Made by a program: the position numbers and the translations under genes
Origin: Byssovorax sp.
Lineage (GTDB): Bacteria > Myxococcota_A > Polyangia > Polyangiales > Polyangiaceae
Direction: 5' to 3'
DNA: 64,000 nt
Assembly: GCA_025362495.1 (NCBI GenBank)
Contig: JANYGI010000121.1
Location: 1 to 64,000 of the forward strand
Shown here: piece after piece, positions 32,712 to 41,595 of the stretch
Numbering within the stretch: position 1 is the first letter of the stretch
How the letters are laid out: each line of letters begins with the position of its first letter
Notes under the pieces: generated by a model
Database searches by the model: none
What the model saw: only the letters and a program-made list of their open reading frames with translations
What the model was told of the DNA's origin: nothing

Positions 32712-34771
32712 CAGAATTTGATCTTATCCACCTTCGGCGCAGTCTTGGGAGGCTGCTTTGCGGTCGTCGCGGCCGTGGCGATCTTTGTGGTGCTCGTGGT
32801 CGCGGCGCCGGCGCCCTTTCCGGCGGTGGCGGCGGCGATCGCGCTCGGGATCGGCGGCGGGGCCGCGGCGCTGATCGACGGCGCCGCCGCGGGGCTCGCG
32901 GCCGAAGCGGACGCGACAGGTGGCGGAGCTTCGATCGCGGCGCTGACGGGCGGGGCTTCGATCGCCGCGGTTGGCGTGGACGCGGAGGACACCGCGGCGC
33001 TCGGCGGAGGCGTCGCGCTCGGCTGCTTGTGGACGAGGAGGACCCAGCCCGCCGTGGCGCCGCCGGCGACGAGGACCGCGATGAGCACGCCCATGGCGAT
33101 CGACGCCATGTTGGAGCTCTTCGCGGGCGTGAGCGGCGCGTTGGTCGCGGAGAACGGCGCGCCCGTCGATCCGCTCGCCGAGATCGGCGCGCCCGAGCTC
33201 GACAGGTTGGCGCTCGCGAGCGGCCCACCCGAGCTGCTGAGCCCGCCGGCCGATTGCGAGAGCCCGCCGCCCGACTGCGAGAGGACGCCGCCCGACTGCG
33301 AGAGGCCGCCGCCCGGCGGCGCGAGGCCCCCGCCCGACTGCGACATCCCGCCCGGCATCGACATCCCGTTGGCCGAAATGCCCGGGGAAGCGCCGTAATT
33401 CGCGGGGAACTGCGAGGCGTCGAACTGCCCGGTGACCTGCGGCGCCGACGAGACGCCGAGGGCCTCGGCGAGCGCCTTGACCTCTTCGGATGCGCTGGTG
33501 AAGCGCTTCTCGACCTCGCGGTTGCACGCGCGCGCGAACCACTCGTCGAAGCGCGGCCCGAGGTGCGGCGCCATCTCGCTGGGGGGCGGCATCGGGTCGT
33601 AGACGATCTGTCCGATCAGCGCGGCCATACCCTCGGCCGTCCAGTAATTGCGGCCGGTGAGCAGGCGAAACGCGATGAGCCCGAGCGCCCACAGATCGAT
33701 CGACGGGCCGACCTTCGAGGCCTGCCCGCGCGCCTGCTCGGGCGACATGTACCAGGGCGTCCCGAAGATGGTGCCGTCCTGCGTGAGCTCGCCCGAGACG
33801 CCGTCGGCGAGCTTGGCGATGCCGAAGTCGAGGATCTTCACGAGCGGCGTGCCGTCGTCGCGCGTCGTCAAGTAGAGGTTCGCAGGCTTCAGATCACGGT
33901 GAATGATGCCGAGCGTGTGGGCCTTGTCGAGCGCGCGCGCGACCTGGCGCAGGTACAGCACCACCTCGCCCGCGGGGATCGCGCCGCGGCGCTTGAGCTC
34001 GGTGCCGAGGTCGCGCCCGTCGAGCAGCTCCATCACCAGGATCGGCACGTCGCCGAGCTCGGGGCTGACGTCGGCGTCGATGACGCGCACCACGTGATCG
34101 GTGCCGATGCGCACCGGCGCGCGGGCCTCGGTGCGGAAGCGCTCGACCGCCTGCGCGTTGCTCGCGAGCGCCGGGCTCAGCACCTTGAGCGCGAGCATCT
34201 CGCCGGTGTTGACGTGACGGACCGCGTACACGGCGCCCATGCCGCCGCGACCGAGGATGCGCTCGACCTTGTAACGGCCGCAGATCGTGGTGCCGGTGAT
34301 CAGATCCCCGTTGGGTCCGACGACCGGCCCGTTCGACACGGGGAGCGCAGGCGCGGCCGACGGCCCGCCCTTCAGGGCCGGCGGCCTGGGCTGCGCCGGC
34401 GCCGACGCGAACGGCGGAGCCGCAGGGAGCGCGGGCGCGCGGCTCGGCGGCGGCGCGGGAGCGTAGTGCTGCTGCGGCGCGGGCGCCGCGTACTGCGGCT
34501 GCGGCGCAGGTGCGGCGTACTGCTGCTGCGAAGGTGCTGCGTACTGCTGCGCGGGAGCCGGCGGCGCGGGGCGCCCTGCAGCGGGCGGCGGCGCGGGTCG
34601 CGCGGGCGGCGGCGCGGCGCGCGGAGGCGCGGCGGTTGGAGCCGCAGCCTGCGGAGGCGCTGGCATCGCCGGACCGGGCGACGGAGGCGAAGCTCCACCG
34701 ATCAGAGTAGATCGGCCGGGGAGCGGCGGCGGCATCTGGCGTTTCTGGGGCGGAGGCACCATCGCCAGCAT
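32711..34771 (-). CDS. Ser/Thr protein kinase with Pro/Ala/Gln N-terminus and Ser/Gly-repeat linker
   Basis: 686 residues from ATG 34771 (34762 is possible). Residues 1-160 are low-complexity Pro/Ala/Gln (PAPQQ repeats). The kinase, about 165-435, shows RILGRGGMGAVYAVRHVN, ALKVLS, HRDLKPANLY, ILDFGIAK and GTPWYMSPEQ, all functional residues present. A Ser/Gly linker of repeated LSQSGGG follows, then one membrane helix (ASIAMGVLIAVLVAGGATAGW) and an Ala/Pro/Thr tail ending with Lys residues, presumably periplasmic. The kinase is the first gene of a three-gene operon with the TPR/PEGA-like and MopE-like lipoprotein genes, so a membrane-spanning surveillance module is likely. Confidence 0.92.
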   Translation of the reverse strand: MLAMVPPPQKRQMPPPLPGRSTLIGGASPPSPGPAMPAPPQAAAPTAAPPRAAPPPARPAPPPAAGRPAPPAPAQQYAAPSQQQYAAPAPQPQYAAPAPQQHYAPAPPPSRAPALPAAPPFASAPAQPRPPALKGGPSAAPALPVSNGPVVGPNGDLITGTTICGRYKVERILGRGGMGAVYAVRHVNTGEMLALKVLSPALASNAQAVERFRTEARAPVRIGTDHVVRVIDADVSPELGDVPILVMELLDGRDLGTELKRRGAIPAGEVVLYLRQVARALDKAHTLGIIHRDLKPANLYLTTRDDGTPLVKILDFGIAKLADGVSGELTQDGTIFGTPWYMSPEQARGQASKVGPSIDLWALGLIAFRLLTGRNYWTAEGMAALIGQIVYDPMPPPSEMAPHLGPRFDEWFARACNREVEKRFTSASEEVKALAEALGVSSAPQVTGQFDASQFPANYGASPGISANGMSMPGGMSQSGGGLAPPGGGLSQSGGVLSQSGGGLSQSAGGLSSSGGPLASANLSSSGAPISASGSTGAPFSATNAPLTPAKSSNMASIAMGVLIAVLVAGGATAGWVLLVHKQPSATPPPSAAVSSASTPTAAIEAPPVSAAIEAPPPVASASAASPAAAPSISAAAPPPIPSAIAAATAGKGAGAATTSTTKIATAATTAKQPPKTAPKVDKIKF
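33237..33350 (-). repeat. LSQSGGG-encoding repeat in kinase linker
   Basis: Several near-copies of a 21-base unit around CCGCCCGACTGCGAGAG encode the Ser/Gly linker between kinase domain and membrane helix. Confidence 0.7.
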
Positions 34772-34889
34772 AGCGCCGGGGAATTGGCGTTCACAAGCGT
34801 TCCACCGTGATCCGCGGCGATCCACGGCGCGCCGCCGCGATCCTCCGCGACAAACCGGCTCGAACGGGGTAATCACGCCGCAAAAGCGC

Positions 34890-35636
34890 ATGCGCCGCCG
34901 CACCCCCAACGTCACCTACGTCGCCCGCAATCAAAAGGCCCTGCTGCAGGCGCTCGACGGGCTCGACCACCCCGCGATCACCGAGGTGCTGGAAGAGCTG
35001 GTGTTGCCCGAGCGCGCCGCGCGCATCCGCGAGGTCCTCGCCGCGCGCCTCGACTCGGTGACGGTGATCATGGACGCGCCGCACGATCCTCACAACGGCG
35101 CCGCGGTGATCCGCTCGTGCGACGCGTTCGGCGTGCAGCGGCTCCACGTCGTCGAGCGGCGCGAAGGGTTCCTCGCGTCGACGACGGTGGCGCGCGGGTC
35201 CGAGCGCTGGGTCGACGTGCACGGCTACGCCACGACCGAGGCCGCGACGACGGCGCTCGCGTCCTCGGGTCACGAGCTGATCGCCACGCACCCCGAGGGT
35301 GAGCTGGTGCCGGCCGATCTCGCGCGCATCCCTCGCTTCGCGCTGGTCCTCGGCAACGAGCGCGAGGGCATCCACGACGAGCTGCGCGCGGCCTGCACGC
35401 GATCGATCCGCATCCCGATGCGCGGCTTCGCCGAGAGCCTCAACGTCAGCGTCACCGCGGCGATCTTGCTGCAGCACGCGACCGAGGGGCGCTCCGGCGA
35501 TCTCCCGCAGCGCGAGCGCGATTTTCTCCTCGCGCGCGCCCTGATCCTCACCATCCCTCGCGCGCCTGAAATCCTTCATTTCAAGGGCGTTTCCATCGGT
35601 TCGCTCGGCGACGTCGAGTCGCTCTATTCACCCTGA
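34890..35636 (+). CDS. TrmH-like (SpoU) RNA 2'-O-methyltransferase
   Basis: 248 residues. The SPOUT knot motifs are NGAAVIRSCDAFGV near residue 72, RFALVLGNEREGIHDEL near 152 and IPMRGFAESLNVSVTAAILL near 178. These bind S-adenosylmethionine and the nucleotide; the family methylates the 2'-OH of ribose in tRNA (TrmH, Gm18) or rRNA. The C-terminal extension (IPRAPEILHFKGVS) is TrmH-like. Starts 27 bases before the trpS gene ends its leader, so both may be one transcript. The divergent kinase promoter region lies immediately upstream. Confidence 0.88.
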   Translation: MRRRTPNVTYVARNQKALLQALDGLDHPAITEVLEELVLPERAARIREVLAARLDSVTVIMDAPHDPHNGAAVIRSCDAFGVQRLHVVERREGFLASTTVARGSERWVDVHGYATTEAATTALASSGHELIATHPEGELVPADLARIPRFALVLGNEREGIHDELRAACTRSIRIPMRGFAESLNVSVTAAILLQHATEGRSGDLPQRERDFLLARALILTIPRAPEILHFKGVSIGSLGDVESLYSP

Positions 35637-35662
35637 GCCCCCTGACGACAAGGAATCATCGC

Positions 35663-36637
35663 ATGCCCGTTCGAATCCTCTCCGGCGTCCAGGCCTCGGG
35701 CAAGCTCCACCTGGGCAACTACTTCGGCGCGATCAAGCAGCACATCGAGCTGCAGGAGCGCGAGGGCGCCGAGCTCTTCTATTTCATCGCCGACTTCCAC
35801 GCGCTCACCACCATCCACGACGCGAAGACGCTGCGCGCCAACGTGCGCGACGCGGCCATCGACTACCTCGCGCTCGGCCTCGATCCGAAGCGATCGACGT
35901 TCTTCCGGCAGAGCGACGTGCCCGAGGTGACCGAGCTCGCGTGGATGCTCTCGAGCACCACGGGCAAGGGCCTGCTCGACCGCGCGCACAGCTACAAGGA
36001 CAAGGTCGCCAAGGGCCTCGATGCGTCGCTCGGCCTCTTCTATTACCCGGCGCTGATGGCCGCCGACATCCTGGTGTTCCGCGCCAACCTCGTGCCCGTC
36101 GGGCAAGACCAGGTGCAGCACATCGAGATGACGCAGGACATGGCTCAGTCGTGGAACCACGCCTACAAGACCGACTGGCTGGTGCGCCCCGAGCCGCGCC
36201 TCAGCAGCACGCCGCGCGTCGTCGGCACCGACGGCGAGAAGATGAGCAAATCGTACAACAACGCGATCGAGCTTCAGATGGAGGGCAAGCCCCTGAAGAA
36301 GGTCGTGATGAGCATCAAGACCGACTCGACCCCGGTCGAGGACCCGAAGAACCCCGACACCTGCAATGTATTTGCTTTGTACTCGCTCTTCGCCACGACC
36401 GGGGAGCGCGAGGCGATGGCCGCGCGCTACCGGGCCGGCGGCATGGGCTACGGCGAGTCGAAGCTAGCGCTGCTCGAGAAGATCGAGACGTACTTCGCCG
36501 CGTACCGCGCGCGCCGCGCCGAGCTCGTGGCCAGCCCGGCCGAGGTCGACGAGGTGCTTCGCGACGGTGCCGAGCGCGCCCGCAAGGTGGCTCAAGCGAC
36601 GATGGCCGAAGCCCGAAGGCTCGTCGGCCTGCGGTAG
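35663..36637 (+). CDS. trpS: Tryptophanyl-tRNA synthetase
   Basis: 324 residues, the normal size. Class I motifs are present: SGVQASGKLHLGNYFGAI (HIGH-type signature) at 7-24 and TDGEKMSKSYNNAI (KMSKS) near 193. Other family marks are YFIADFHALTT, DIVPGxDQ-like VPVGQDQVQHIEMTQDM and VFALYSLFAT. It charges tRNA-Trp with tryptophan. The usual Pro-Thr of SGIQPTG is Ala-Ser here. It follows the TrmH-like gene after 26 bases on the same strand, and a pair of hairpins after the stop ends the unit. Confidence 0.97.
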   Translation: MPVRILSGVQASGKLHLGNYFGAIKQHIELQEREGAELFYFIADFHALTTIHDAKTLRANVRDAAIDYLALGLDPKRSTFFRQSDVPEVTELAWMLSSTTGKGLLDRAHSYKDKVAKGLDASLGLFYYPALMAADILVFRANLVPVGQDQVQHIEMTQDMAQSWNHAYKTDWLVRPEPRLSSTPRVVGTDGEKMSKSYNNAIELQMEGKPLKKVVMSIKTDSTPVEDPKNPDTCNVFALYSLFATTGEREAMAARYRAGGMGYGESKLALLEKIETYFAAYRARRAELVASPAEVDEVLRDGAERARKVAQATMAEARRLVGLR

Positions 36638-36719
36638 CTGCACGCGCTCCGATCACGTTCCGATCACGCTGCGAGGACGACCTCGCTATCGAAAACGTCA
36701 CCGCGTGAAATGACGAAAA

Positions 36720-36819
36720 CCCCGAGCACCCAAGCTGATTCAATCAGCGCGCGCGGCTCGGGGTATGGGGGGCCCCGACGAGCTTTGCTCGGCGGGGGGA
36801 AAGGGCGCGAGCCCTTTCC
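36720..36819. terminator. Hairpin cluster between trpS and convergent lipoprotein gene
   Basis: Two clear hairpins: CCCCGAGC (36720-36727) with GCTCGGGG (36756-36763), which encloses a small GCTGA/TCAGC stem (36734-36748), and GGAAAGGGC (36798-36806) with GCCCTTTCC (36811-36819) over a GCGA loop. They sit between convergent stops and probably end both transcripts. Confidence 0.6.
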
Positions 36820-36824
36820 TGGGA

Positions 36825-37532
36825 CTAGAGCTTCTTCTTCATGCCGGGGAGGTAGGCCTTCTCGGGCGCGGGCTCGAGGTACTCGATCTTCTCGACGGTC
36901 ATGATGCCGTACTTGGGGTTCGCCGCGGCGCCGCTCGTCGACTTGGTGAACGTCGTGCCGTACACGCCGGTGACCTTGACCTTCGCGCCCACGTTCGGGA
37001 TCGGGTTCGGGAGATCCATGCCCCAGAACTCGTCGGCGACCTTCACGTCGCCCTCTTTGCCCTTCGCGGCCTTGTCGATGCCCTCGATCATCGTGAAGAC
37101 CTGGGCGTAGTTCGAGGCCCAGCCCATCACGTCGATCATGTCCTTCGCCTCGCCCTTTTCGTCGGCGATCGAGAACGTGGGGATGCCCGACTTGCAGTCC
37201 GCGGCGTCGCCCTTGCCGGTCTTGTGGATCGCGCACTTCGGGGCAGCGTCGAGGTTCGTCTTGACGATGTAGCCGACGATCGAAATTTTCTTCCCGTTGA
37301 CTTCCTCGGTGTGGACGCGGCTGCGGAGATCGTGGGTCACGCCCCAGATGGTGTAGGCGTCACCCTGCTTCTTGACCTTGGTCGGGAGCGTCGGCACCGC
37401 GGGCAACGCGGCCTTTTTGCCGCTCACGGCGGGCTTCGGCGTGTACGGCAGCTCATCGCCTCCGCATCCGAGGGCGCCGGCAGAAAGGGCGGAGAGGGCG
37501 GCGACGAGGGAGAAGGCGGATCGGACGTTCAT
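36825..37532 (-). CDS. Hypothetical lipoprotein (OB-fold-like)
   Basis: 235 residues from ATG 37532; an in-frame extension to 37637 is shadow. Lipobox LSAGALGC (Cys about residue 24), then a proline-rich linker. The main part has strands GDAYTIWGVTHDLRSRV, KISIVGYIVKTNLD and VKVTGVYGTTFT with a conserved Trp in KVADEFWGMDLPN, the pattern of an OB-fold nucleic-acid-binding-like domain used in several bacterial lipoproteins. Two Cys lie close together (CAIHKTGKGDAADC) and may form a disulphide. Function unknown; faces convergent hairpins shared with trpS. Confidence 0.6.
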   Translation of the reverse strand: MNVRSAFSLVAALSALSAGALGCGGDELPYTPKPAVSGKKAALPAVPTLPTKVKKQGDAYTIWGVTHDLRSRVHTEEVNGKKISIVGYIVKTNLDAAPKCAIHKTGKGDAADCKSGIPTFSIADEKGEAKDMIDVMGWASNYAQVFTMIEGIDKAAKGKEGDVKVADEFWGMDLPNPIPNVGAKVKVTGVYGTTFTKSTSGAAANPKYGIMTVEKIEYLEPAPEKAYLPGMKKKL

Positions 37533-37806
37533 CGGGTCTCCTGAGCCGGCAAGGTTCAGCGGGGTATCGACGATCTTCGAGGCTGGCGCGCGGCTTCTGG
37601 CCCGGGCTGCCGGACCGGGGGCCGCGTGCGGTCCCATCGTAAAAAAACGGCTGAGGCCGCATTCGGGCCGCGGACGGGCCCGGCCATCGAGGCGCGTGGC
37701 GCCGGACGGCCCCCTTCGGCTATCACGGCCGCGCGCTTTCCGTAAAGAGAAACCCCGAAAGCTCGCTTCGCCTCACCGGGGACGATGAAGTACCCTCGCC
37801 CGACCC

Positions 37807-39081
37807 ATGCGCGAGACCATGATCAGTGGCCCGTTCGAGACCTCCCGCGTCCTCGTGATGATCCTCGCGGGAGGCGAAGGCCGGCGGCTCGGCCCCCTCA
37901 CCAACGATCGCGCGAAGCCCGCCGTCCCCTTCGGCGGCCGCTACCGCATCATCGACATCGTGCTGTCGAACTTCGTCAACTCGGGGCTGACGAAGATCAA
38001 GGTGCTCACGCAGTACAAGAGCGCGTCGCTCGAGGAGCACATCGCGCGATCGTGGCGCCTCTCGCCGATGCTCGACAGCTTCATCGAGACGATCCCCGCG
38101 CAGCAGCGCACCGGCAAGAGCTGGTTCAAGGGCTCGGCCGACGCCGTGTTCCAGACCGAGCACGTCATCACCGACGAGTCGCCCGAGCACGTGTTCATCT
38201 TCGGCGGCGACCACGTCTACAAGATGGACATGCGCCAGATGATGGCGCAGCACCTCTCGACCGACGCCGAGGTCACGGTCGCCGCCGTCCCCGTCCCGCT
38301 CAAGGAAGCCCGCGAGTTCGGCGTGATCGAGGTCGACGAGCAGGGCCACATCAAGGCCTTCCACGAGAAGGTGGAGAACCCGCCGCCGATGCCGGGGCGC
38401 CCCGACATGGCCCTCGCCTCGATGGGCAACTACATCTTCAAGACCGGCCCGCTGCTCGAGACGCTGGAGCGCGACGCGGTGCTCGACTCGAGCGCGCACG
38501 ACTTCGGCAAGGACATCATCCCGGCGATGGTCGCGCGCGGCGTCGGCGCGTACGTCTACGATTTCCAGACCAACCGCGTCCCCGGCGAGGAGATCGGCAA
38601 CGCGTACTGGCGCGACATCGGCACCGTCGAGGCCTACTGGGCCGCGCAGATGGACCTCGTGTCGGTGCAGCCCGCGTTCAACCTGTACAACCACCGCTGG
38701 CCGATCCGCACGGGCTACACCCACGATCCGCCGGCCAAGTTCGTCTTCCGCGACGAGGCCAACGCGCGCGTCGGCATCGCCACCGAGAGCCTCGTGTCGC
38801 TCGGCTGCATCATCTCGGGCGGGCGCATCCACCGCAGCGTCCTCTCGAACCGCGTGCGCGTGAACTCGTTCAGCCACATCGAGGAGTCGGTCCTCTTCGA
38901 GAACGTCGTCATCGGTCGCCACGTGAAGATCCGCCGCGCGATCATCGACAAGGACGTCGAGATCCCCTCGGGCACCGAGATTGGCTACAACCTCGTCGAG
39001 GACCGCAAGCGCTGGTTCGTGAGCGAGGGCGGCGTCGTGGTGATCCCGAAGCGCGCCAAGATCGGGGCGAGCCCCGCCTGA
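37807..39081 (+). CDS. glgC: Glucose-1-phosphate adenylyltransferase
   Basis: 424 residues. It makes ADP-glucose for glycogen. Visible are the nucleotide loop MILAGGEGRRLGPLTNDRAKPAVPFGG at 19-45 (with the activating Arg and Lys), SNFVNSGL, KGSADAVFQ, FIFGGDHVYKMD, EFGVIEVDE, SMGNYIFKT, YWRDIGTVEAYW and the C-terminal left-handed helix repeats (SLVSLGCIISGG, SVLSNRVRVNSF, NVVIGRHVKIRRAIIDKDVEIP). All substrate residues of the family appear. TGATG links its stop with the next phosphatase start. No other glg gene is next to it here. TACCCT lies 10 bases before ATG without a clear -35. Confidence 0.97.
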   Translation: MRETMISGPFETSRVLVMILAGGEGRRLGPLTNDRAKPAVPFGGRYRIIDIVLSNFVNSGLTKIKVLTQYKSASLEEHIARSWRLSPMLDSFIETIPAQQRTGKSWFKGSADAVFQTEHVITDESPEHVFIFGGDHVYKMDMRQMMAQHLSTDAEVTVAAVPVPLKEAREFGVIEVDEQGHIKAFHEKVENPPPMPGRPDMALASMGNYIFKTGPLLETLERDAVLDSSAHDFGKDIIPAMVARGVGAYVYDFQTNRVPGEEIGNAYWRDIGTVEAYWAAQMDLVSVQPAFNLYNHRWPIRTGYTHDPPAKFVFRDEANARVGIATESLVSLGCIISGGRIHRSVLSNRVRVNSFSHIEESVLFENVVIGRHVKIRRAIIDKDVEIPSGTEIGYNLVEDRKRWFVSEGGVVVIPKRAKIGASPA

Positions 39082-39764
39082 TGGGTCGAACGATCCTCGT
39101 CGGCGATGTTCACGGATGCCGTGACGAGCTCGACGCGCTCCTCACCCGGGTCGCCTTCAGCGAAGGTGATCGGCTGGTGATGGTGGGCGATCTCGTCGTG
39201 CGCGGCCCCGATCCGCGCGGCACCCTCGATCTGCTGCGCGAGGTGGGGGCGCGCTCGGTCCGCGGCAACCACGAGGATCGCCTCCTGCGCTACCACGCGT
39301 CGCCGAAGGAGAACCCGGCCGGCGAGCAGACGCTGGCGACGGCGCGCGCGCTCCGCAAGCGCGACTGGGCGATGCTCGAAGGCCTGCCGCTGTGGATCGA
39401 TCTGCCCGAGCACGGCGTGCGGGTGATCCACGCGGGCCTCGTCCCCGGCGTGGCGATCGCCGATCAGGATCCGCACACGCTGATGTACGTGCGCAGCCTC
39501 GACAGCGACGGCGCGCCGGTCGAGAAGCGCGGTCGCGTCCTCTGGGGCGAGCGCTACGTCGGGCCGCCGCACGTCGTCTTCGGCCACAACGCGCGGCCTT
39601 ATCCGCAGATCCATGCGTTCGCGACCGGCCTCGACACGGGCTGCGTCTACGGTGGTCACCTCACCGCGATGGTGCTCGAAGGCGGCGAGCAGCCCCTGCC
39701 TCCGCGCGATCGAGCGAGCGCGCTCGTCTCGGTGAAGGCCCGCCGCCGGTACACCGACAAGTAG
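39081..39764 (+). CDS. PPP-type metallophosphatase, ApaH/PrpE-like
   Basis: 227 residues; ATG 39081 overlaps the glgC TGA. Metal motifs are GDVHGCRDEL, MVGDLVVRGPDP, GNHEDRLL, IHAGLVPG and FGHNARPY, then DTGCVYGGHLTAMVLEGG. This is the set of the PPP phosphatases that includes bis(5'-nucleosyl)-tetraphosphatase ApaH, PrpE and protein phosphatases; the usual GDYVDRG reads GDLVVRG, so two of the motif residues differ. Substrate could be dinucleoside polyphosphate or phosphoprotein. Translational coupling to glgC hints at a regulatory role in glycogen or nucleotide-sugar handling, which is inference. Confidence 0.82.
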   Translation: MGRTILVGDVHGCRDELDALLTRVAFSEGDRLVMVGDLVVRGPDPRGTLDLLREVGARSVRGNHEDRLLRYHASPKENPAGEQTLATARALRKRDWAMLEGLPLWIDLPEHGVRVIHAGLVPGVAIADQDPHTLMYVRSLDSDGAPVEKRGRVLWGERYVGPPHVVFGHNARPYPQIHAFATGLDTGCVYGGHLTAMVLEGGEQPLPPRDRASALVSVKARRRYTDK

Positions 39765-39773
39765 CGCGAACCC

Positions 39774-39802
39774 TTGGTTTTCCAGGGGATACTCGCTAGT
39801 CT
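39774..39802 (+). promoter_or_regulatory. Candidate leaderless promoter before the TPR-prmA-rsmE unit
   Basis: TTGGTT (39774-39779), 17-base spacer, TAGTCT (39797-39802). ATG 39809 is 6 bases downstream, so transcription would start at the A of the ATG. Confidence 0.45.
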
Positions 39803-39808
39803 GCGCCG

Positions 39809-40699
39809 ATGCCGCCCTCGCGCACCGCAAGCCTCGGAAGAGCCGCCGCGACGATCCTCGTCGCCGCCGCGTGCACGCTCGCGGGCGAGGCCCCCGTCGT
39901 CGCCCAGGGCAAGACGACGACGACGTTGATCCAGCGCGGCGGCGCGCTCTTCGAAGATCAGCAGTACGAAGAGTCGATCCAGACGCTCTCGGCAGCGCTC
40001 CTGCGGCCCGGATCGAGCGAGGCCGAGAAGGTCGAGACCTACCGCCTCCTCGCCTACAACTACATCATTCTCAAGCGCACCGAAGAGGCCGACGCCGCGG
40101 TGCGCGGGCTGCTCGTGCTCAACGAGAAGTTCTCGCTCCCGCCCACCGAGTCGCCGCGCTTCCGCGACTTCTTCGACGCCACGCGGAAGAAGTGGAACGA
40201 CGAAGGCCAGCCCGGCAAGGTCGTCGTCGGCGTGCCCGTCGCGCAGAACAAGCCGATCACGATGGAGCACGCCTCGCCCGCGCAGACGCCCGCGGGGGCG
40301 ACGTTCAAGCTCATCGGCACGATCACCGATCCCGACGCGCGCGTCCGCGGCGTCCAGCTCGCGTACCGCACGGGCTCGACCGGCAAGTTCATCACGGTCT
40401 CGGGCACATACTCGCTCGGGCAGTTCCGCACGCAGATCCCCGGCCTCGCGGTGAAGCCGCCGCTGATCGAGTACTACCTTCAGGCCGTCGACAAGAGCGG
40501 CCTGCCGCTCACCTCGCGCGGCGACGCGGCGGCCCCGCTGCGCGTCGTCGTCCCCGGCGGCGGCGGCGTGCTGACGAGCCCGTTCTTCTGGGTCCCCGTC
40601 GGCCTCGCGGTCGCCGGCGGCGCCGTGCTCACCGCTTTTTTCCTCACGAAATCCAGCGCCCCGACCACCTCGGCCGTCACCATCGGCGTCAAAGAATGA
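39809..40699 (+). CDS. Exported TPR-like protein with C-terminal membrane helix
   Basis: 296 residues. Signal peptide (LVAAACTLAGEAPVVAQG), then TPR-like helices (LFEDQQYEESIQTLSAAL, VETYRLLAYNYIILKRTEEAD), a beta domain (ATFKLIGTITDPDARVRGV, FRTQIPGLAVKPPLIEYYLQ) and a membrane helix near residue 258 (FFWVPVGLAVAGGAVLTAFF). The beta part resembles the YYLQAVDxxG surface repeats seen in myxobacterial periplasmic proteins. The gene is coupled to prmA by an ATGA overlap and preceded by TTGGTT and TAGTCT boxes 17 bases apart, with the latter 6 bases before ATG. No function can be given. Confidence 0.7.
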   Translation: MPPSRTASLGRAAATILVAAACTLAGEAPVVAQGKTTTTLIQRGGALFEDQQYEESIQTLSAALLRPGSSEAEKVETYRLLAYNYIILKRTEEADAAVRGLLVLNEKFSLPPTESPRFRDFFDATRKKWNDEGQPGKVVVGVPVAQNKPITMEHASPAQTPAGATFKLIGTITDPDARVRGVQLAYRTGSTGKFITVSGTYSLGQFRTQIPGLAVKPPLIEYYLQAVDKSGLPLTSRGDAAAPLRVVVPGGGGVLTSPFFWVPVGLAVAGGAVLTAFFLTKSSAPTTSAVTIGVKE

Positions 40700-41595
40700 A
40701 CGAACCTCGTTACCCTTTCGTCGCCGTCGACGTCTCCGCGGAAGAGTCGGAAGAGCTCGGCGCCACCCTGTTCGAGCTCGGCGCCAGCGGCGTCGAAGAG
40801 CGCGACGACGGCACGCTGATCAAGGGCAGCGCGAGCGGCGTCGTCACCCTCGTCGCCAGCTTCGAGACCCACGAGGCTGCAAATGAAGCCATCGCCGAGC
40901 TCGTCTCTGCGCTGCCGCACCTCGCGCCGCGCCTCGAAGAGGTCGTCGGCGACGCCTGGCGCGACGCCTGGAAGGAACACTTCGCGCCCTTCCTGCTCAC
41001 GCCGCGCATCCGCATCTACCCGCCGTGGACGCCGCGCCCCGCCGCCTTTGGCGACGAGATCGTCCTCGAGCTCGAGCCCGGTCGCGCCTTCGGTACCGGC
41101 CTCCACGCGTCGACCTCGCTCATCGCCGAGATCCTCGACGAGTCCTCGGCGACGCTGAAGGATCGCGAGCTGCTCGACGTCGGCACGGGCAGCGGGATCC
41201 TCGCGCTCGTGGCCCTCGTGTACGGCGCGGCGCGCGCCGTGGCGATCGACATCGATCCCGACGTGGTCGGCGTGGTGAACGAGAACGCCGAGCGCAACGG
41301 CCTCGGGGCGCGGGTCGAGGCCAGCGCCGGCACGGTCGAGTCGATCACGAGCGCGTTCCCCTGGGTTCTCGCCAACATCGAGGCCCGCGTGCTCCGCCCC
41401 ATCGCCGGCGAGCTCTCGCGCGTCCTCGCGCCGGGCGGCACGCTCGTGCTCTCCGGCGTCCTCGAGAGCGAGCACGACGAGATGGTCGCGCTCTACACGT
41501 CGCTCCCGCGGAAGCTCGTCCACGCCACCACGAAGCGCCGCAGCGACGCCACGGGCGACGGCTGGGTGGCGATCGCCTTCACCGCGACCGCGTGA
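40696..41595 (+). CDS. prmA: Ribosomal protein L11 methyltransferase
   Basis: 299 residues, with ATG overlapping the previous stop (ATGA). Visible are the N-terminal beta-alpha domain (FVAVDVSAEESEELGATLFE), the linker WRDAWKEHFAPFLL, AFGTGLHASTS, the SAM site LLDVGTGSGILALVALVYGA and the ANIEARVLRPIA motif that replaces the usual NILA. It trimethylates ribosomal protein L11. Its stop overlaps the rsmE GTG (GTGA), so a small translation-machinery operon is formed with two RNA/protein methylases. Confidence 0.95.
   Translation: MNEPRYPFVAVDVSAEESEELGATLFELGASGVEERDDGTLIKGSASGVVTLVASFETHEAANEAIAELVSALPHLAPRLEEVVGDAWRDAWKEHFAPFLLTPRIRIYPPWTPRPAAFGDEIVLELEPGRAFGTGLHASTSLIAEILDESSATLKDRELLDVGTGSGILALVALVYGAARAVAIDIDPDVVGVVNENAERNGLGARVEASAGTVESITSAFPWVLANIEARVLRPIAGELSRVLAPGGTLVLSGVLESEHDEMVALYTSLPRKLVHATTKRRSDATGDGWVAIAFTATA

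Noticed and set aside
37640-37661. A-tract followed by a short stem, looking like a terminator on the minus strand
   Set aside because: The stem is only 4 base pairs and no minus-strand gene would end there.
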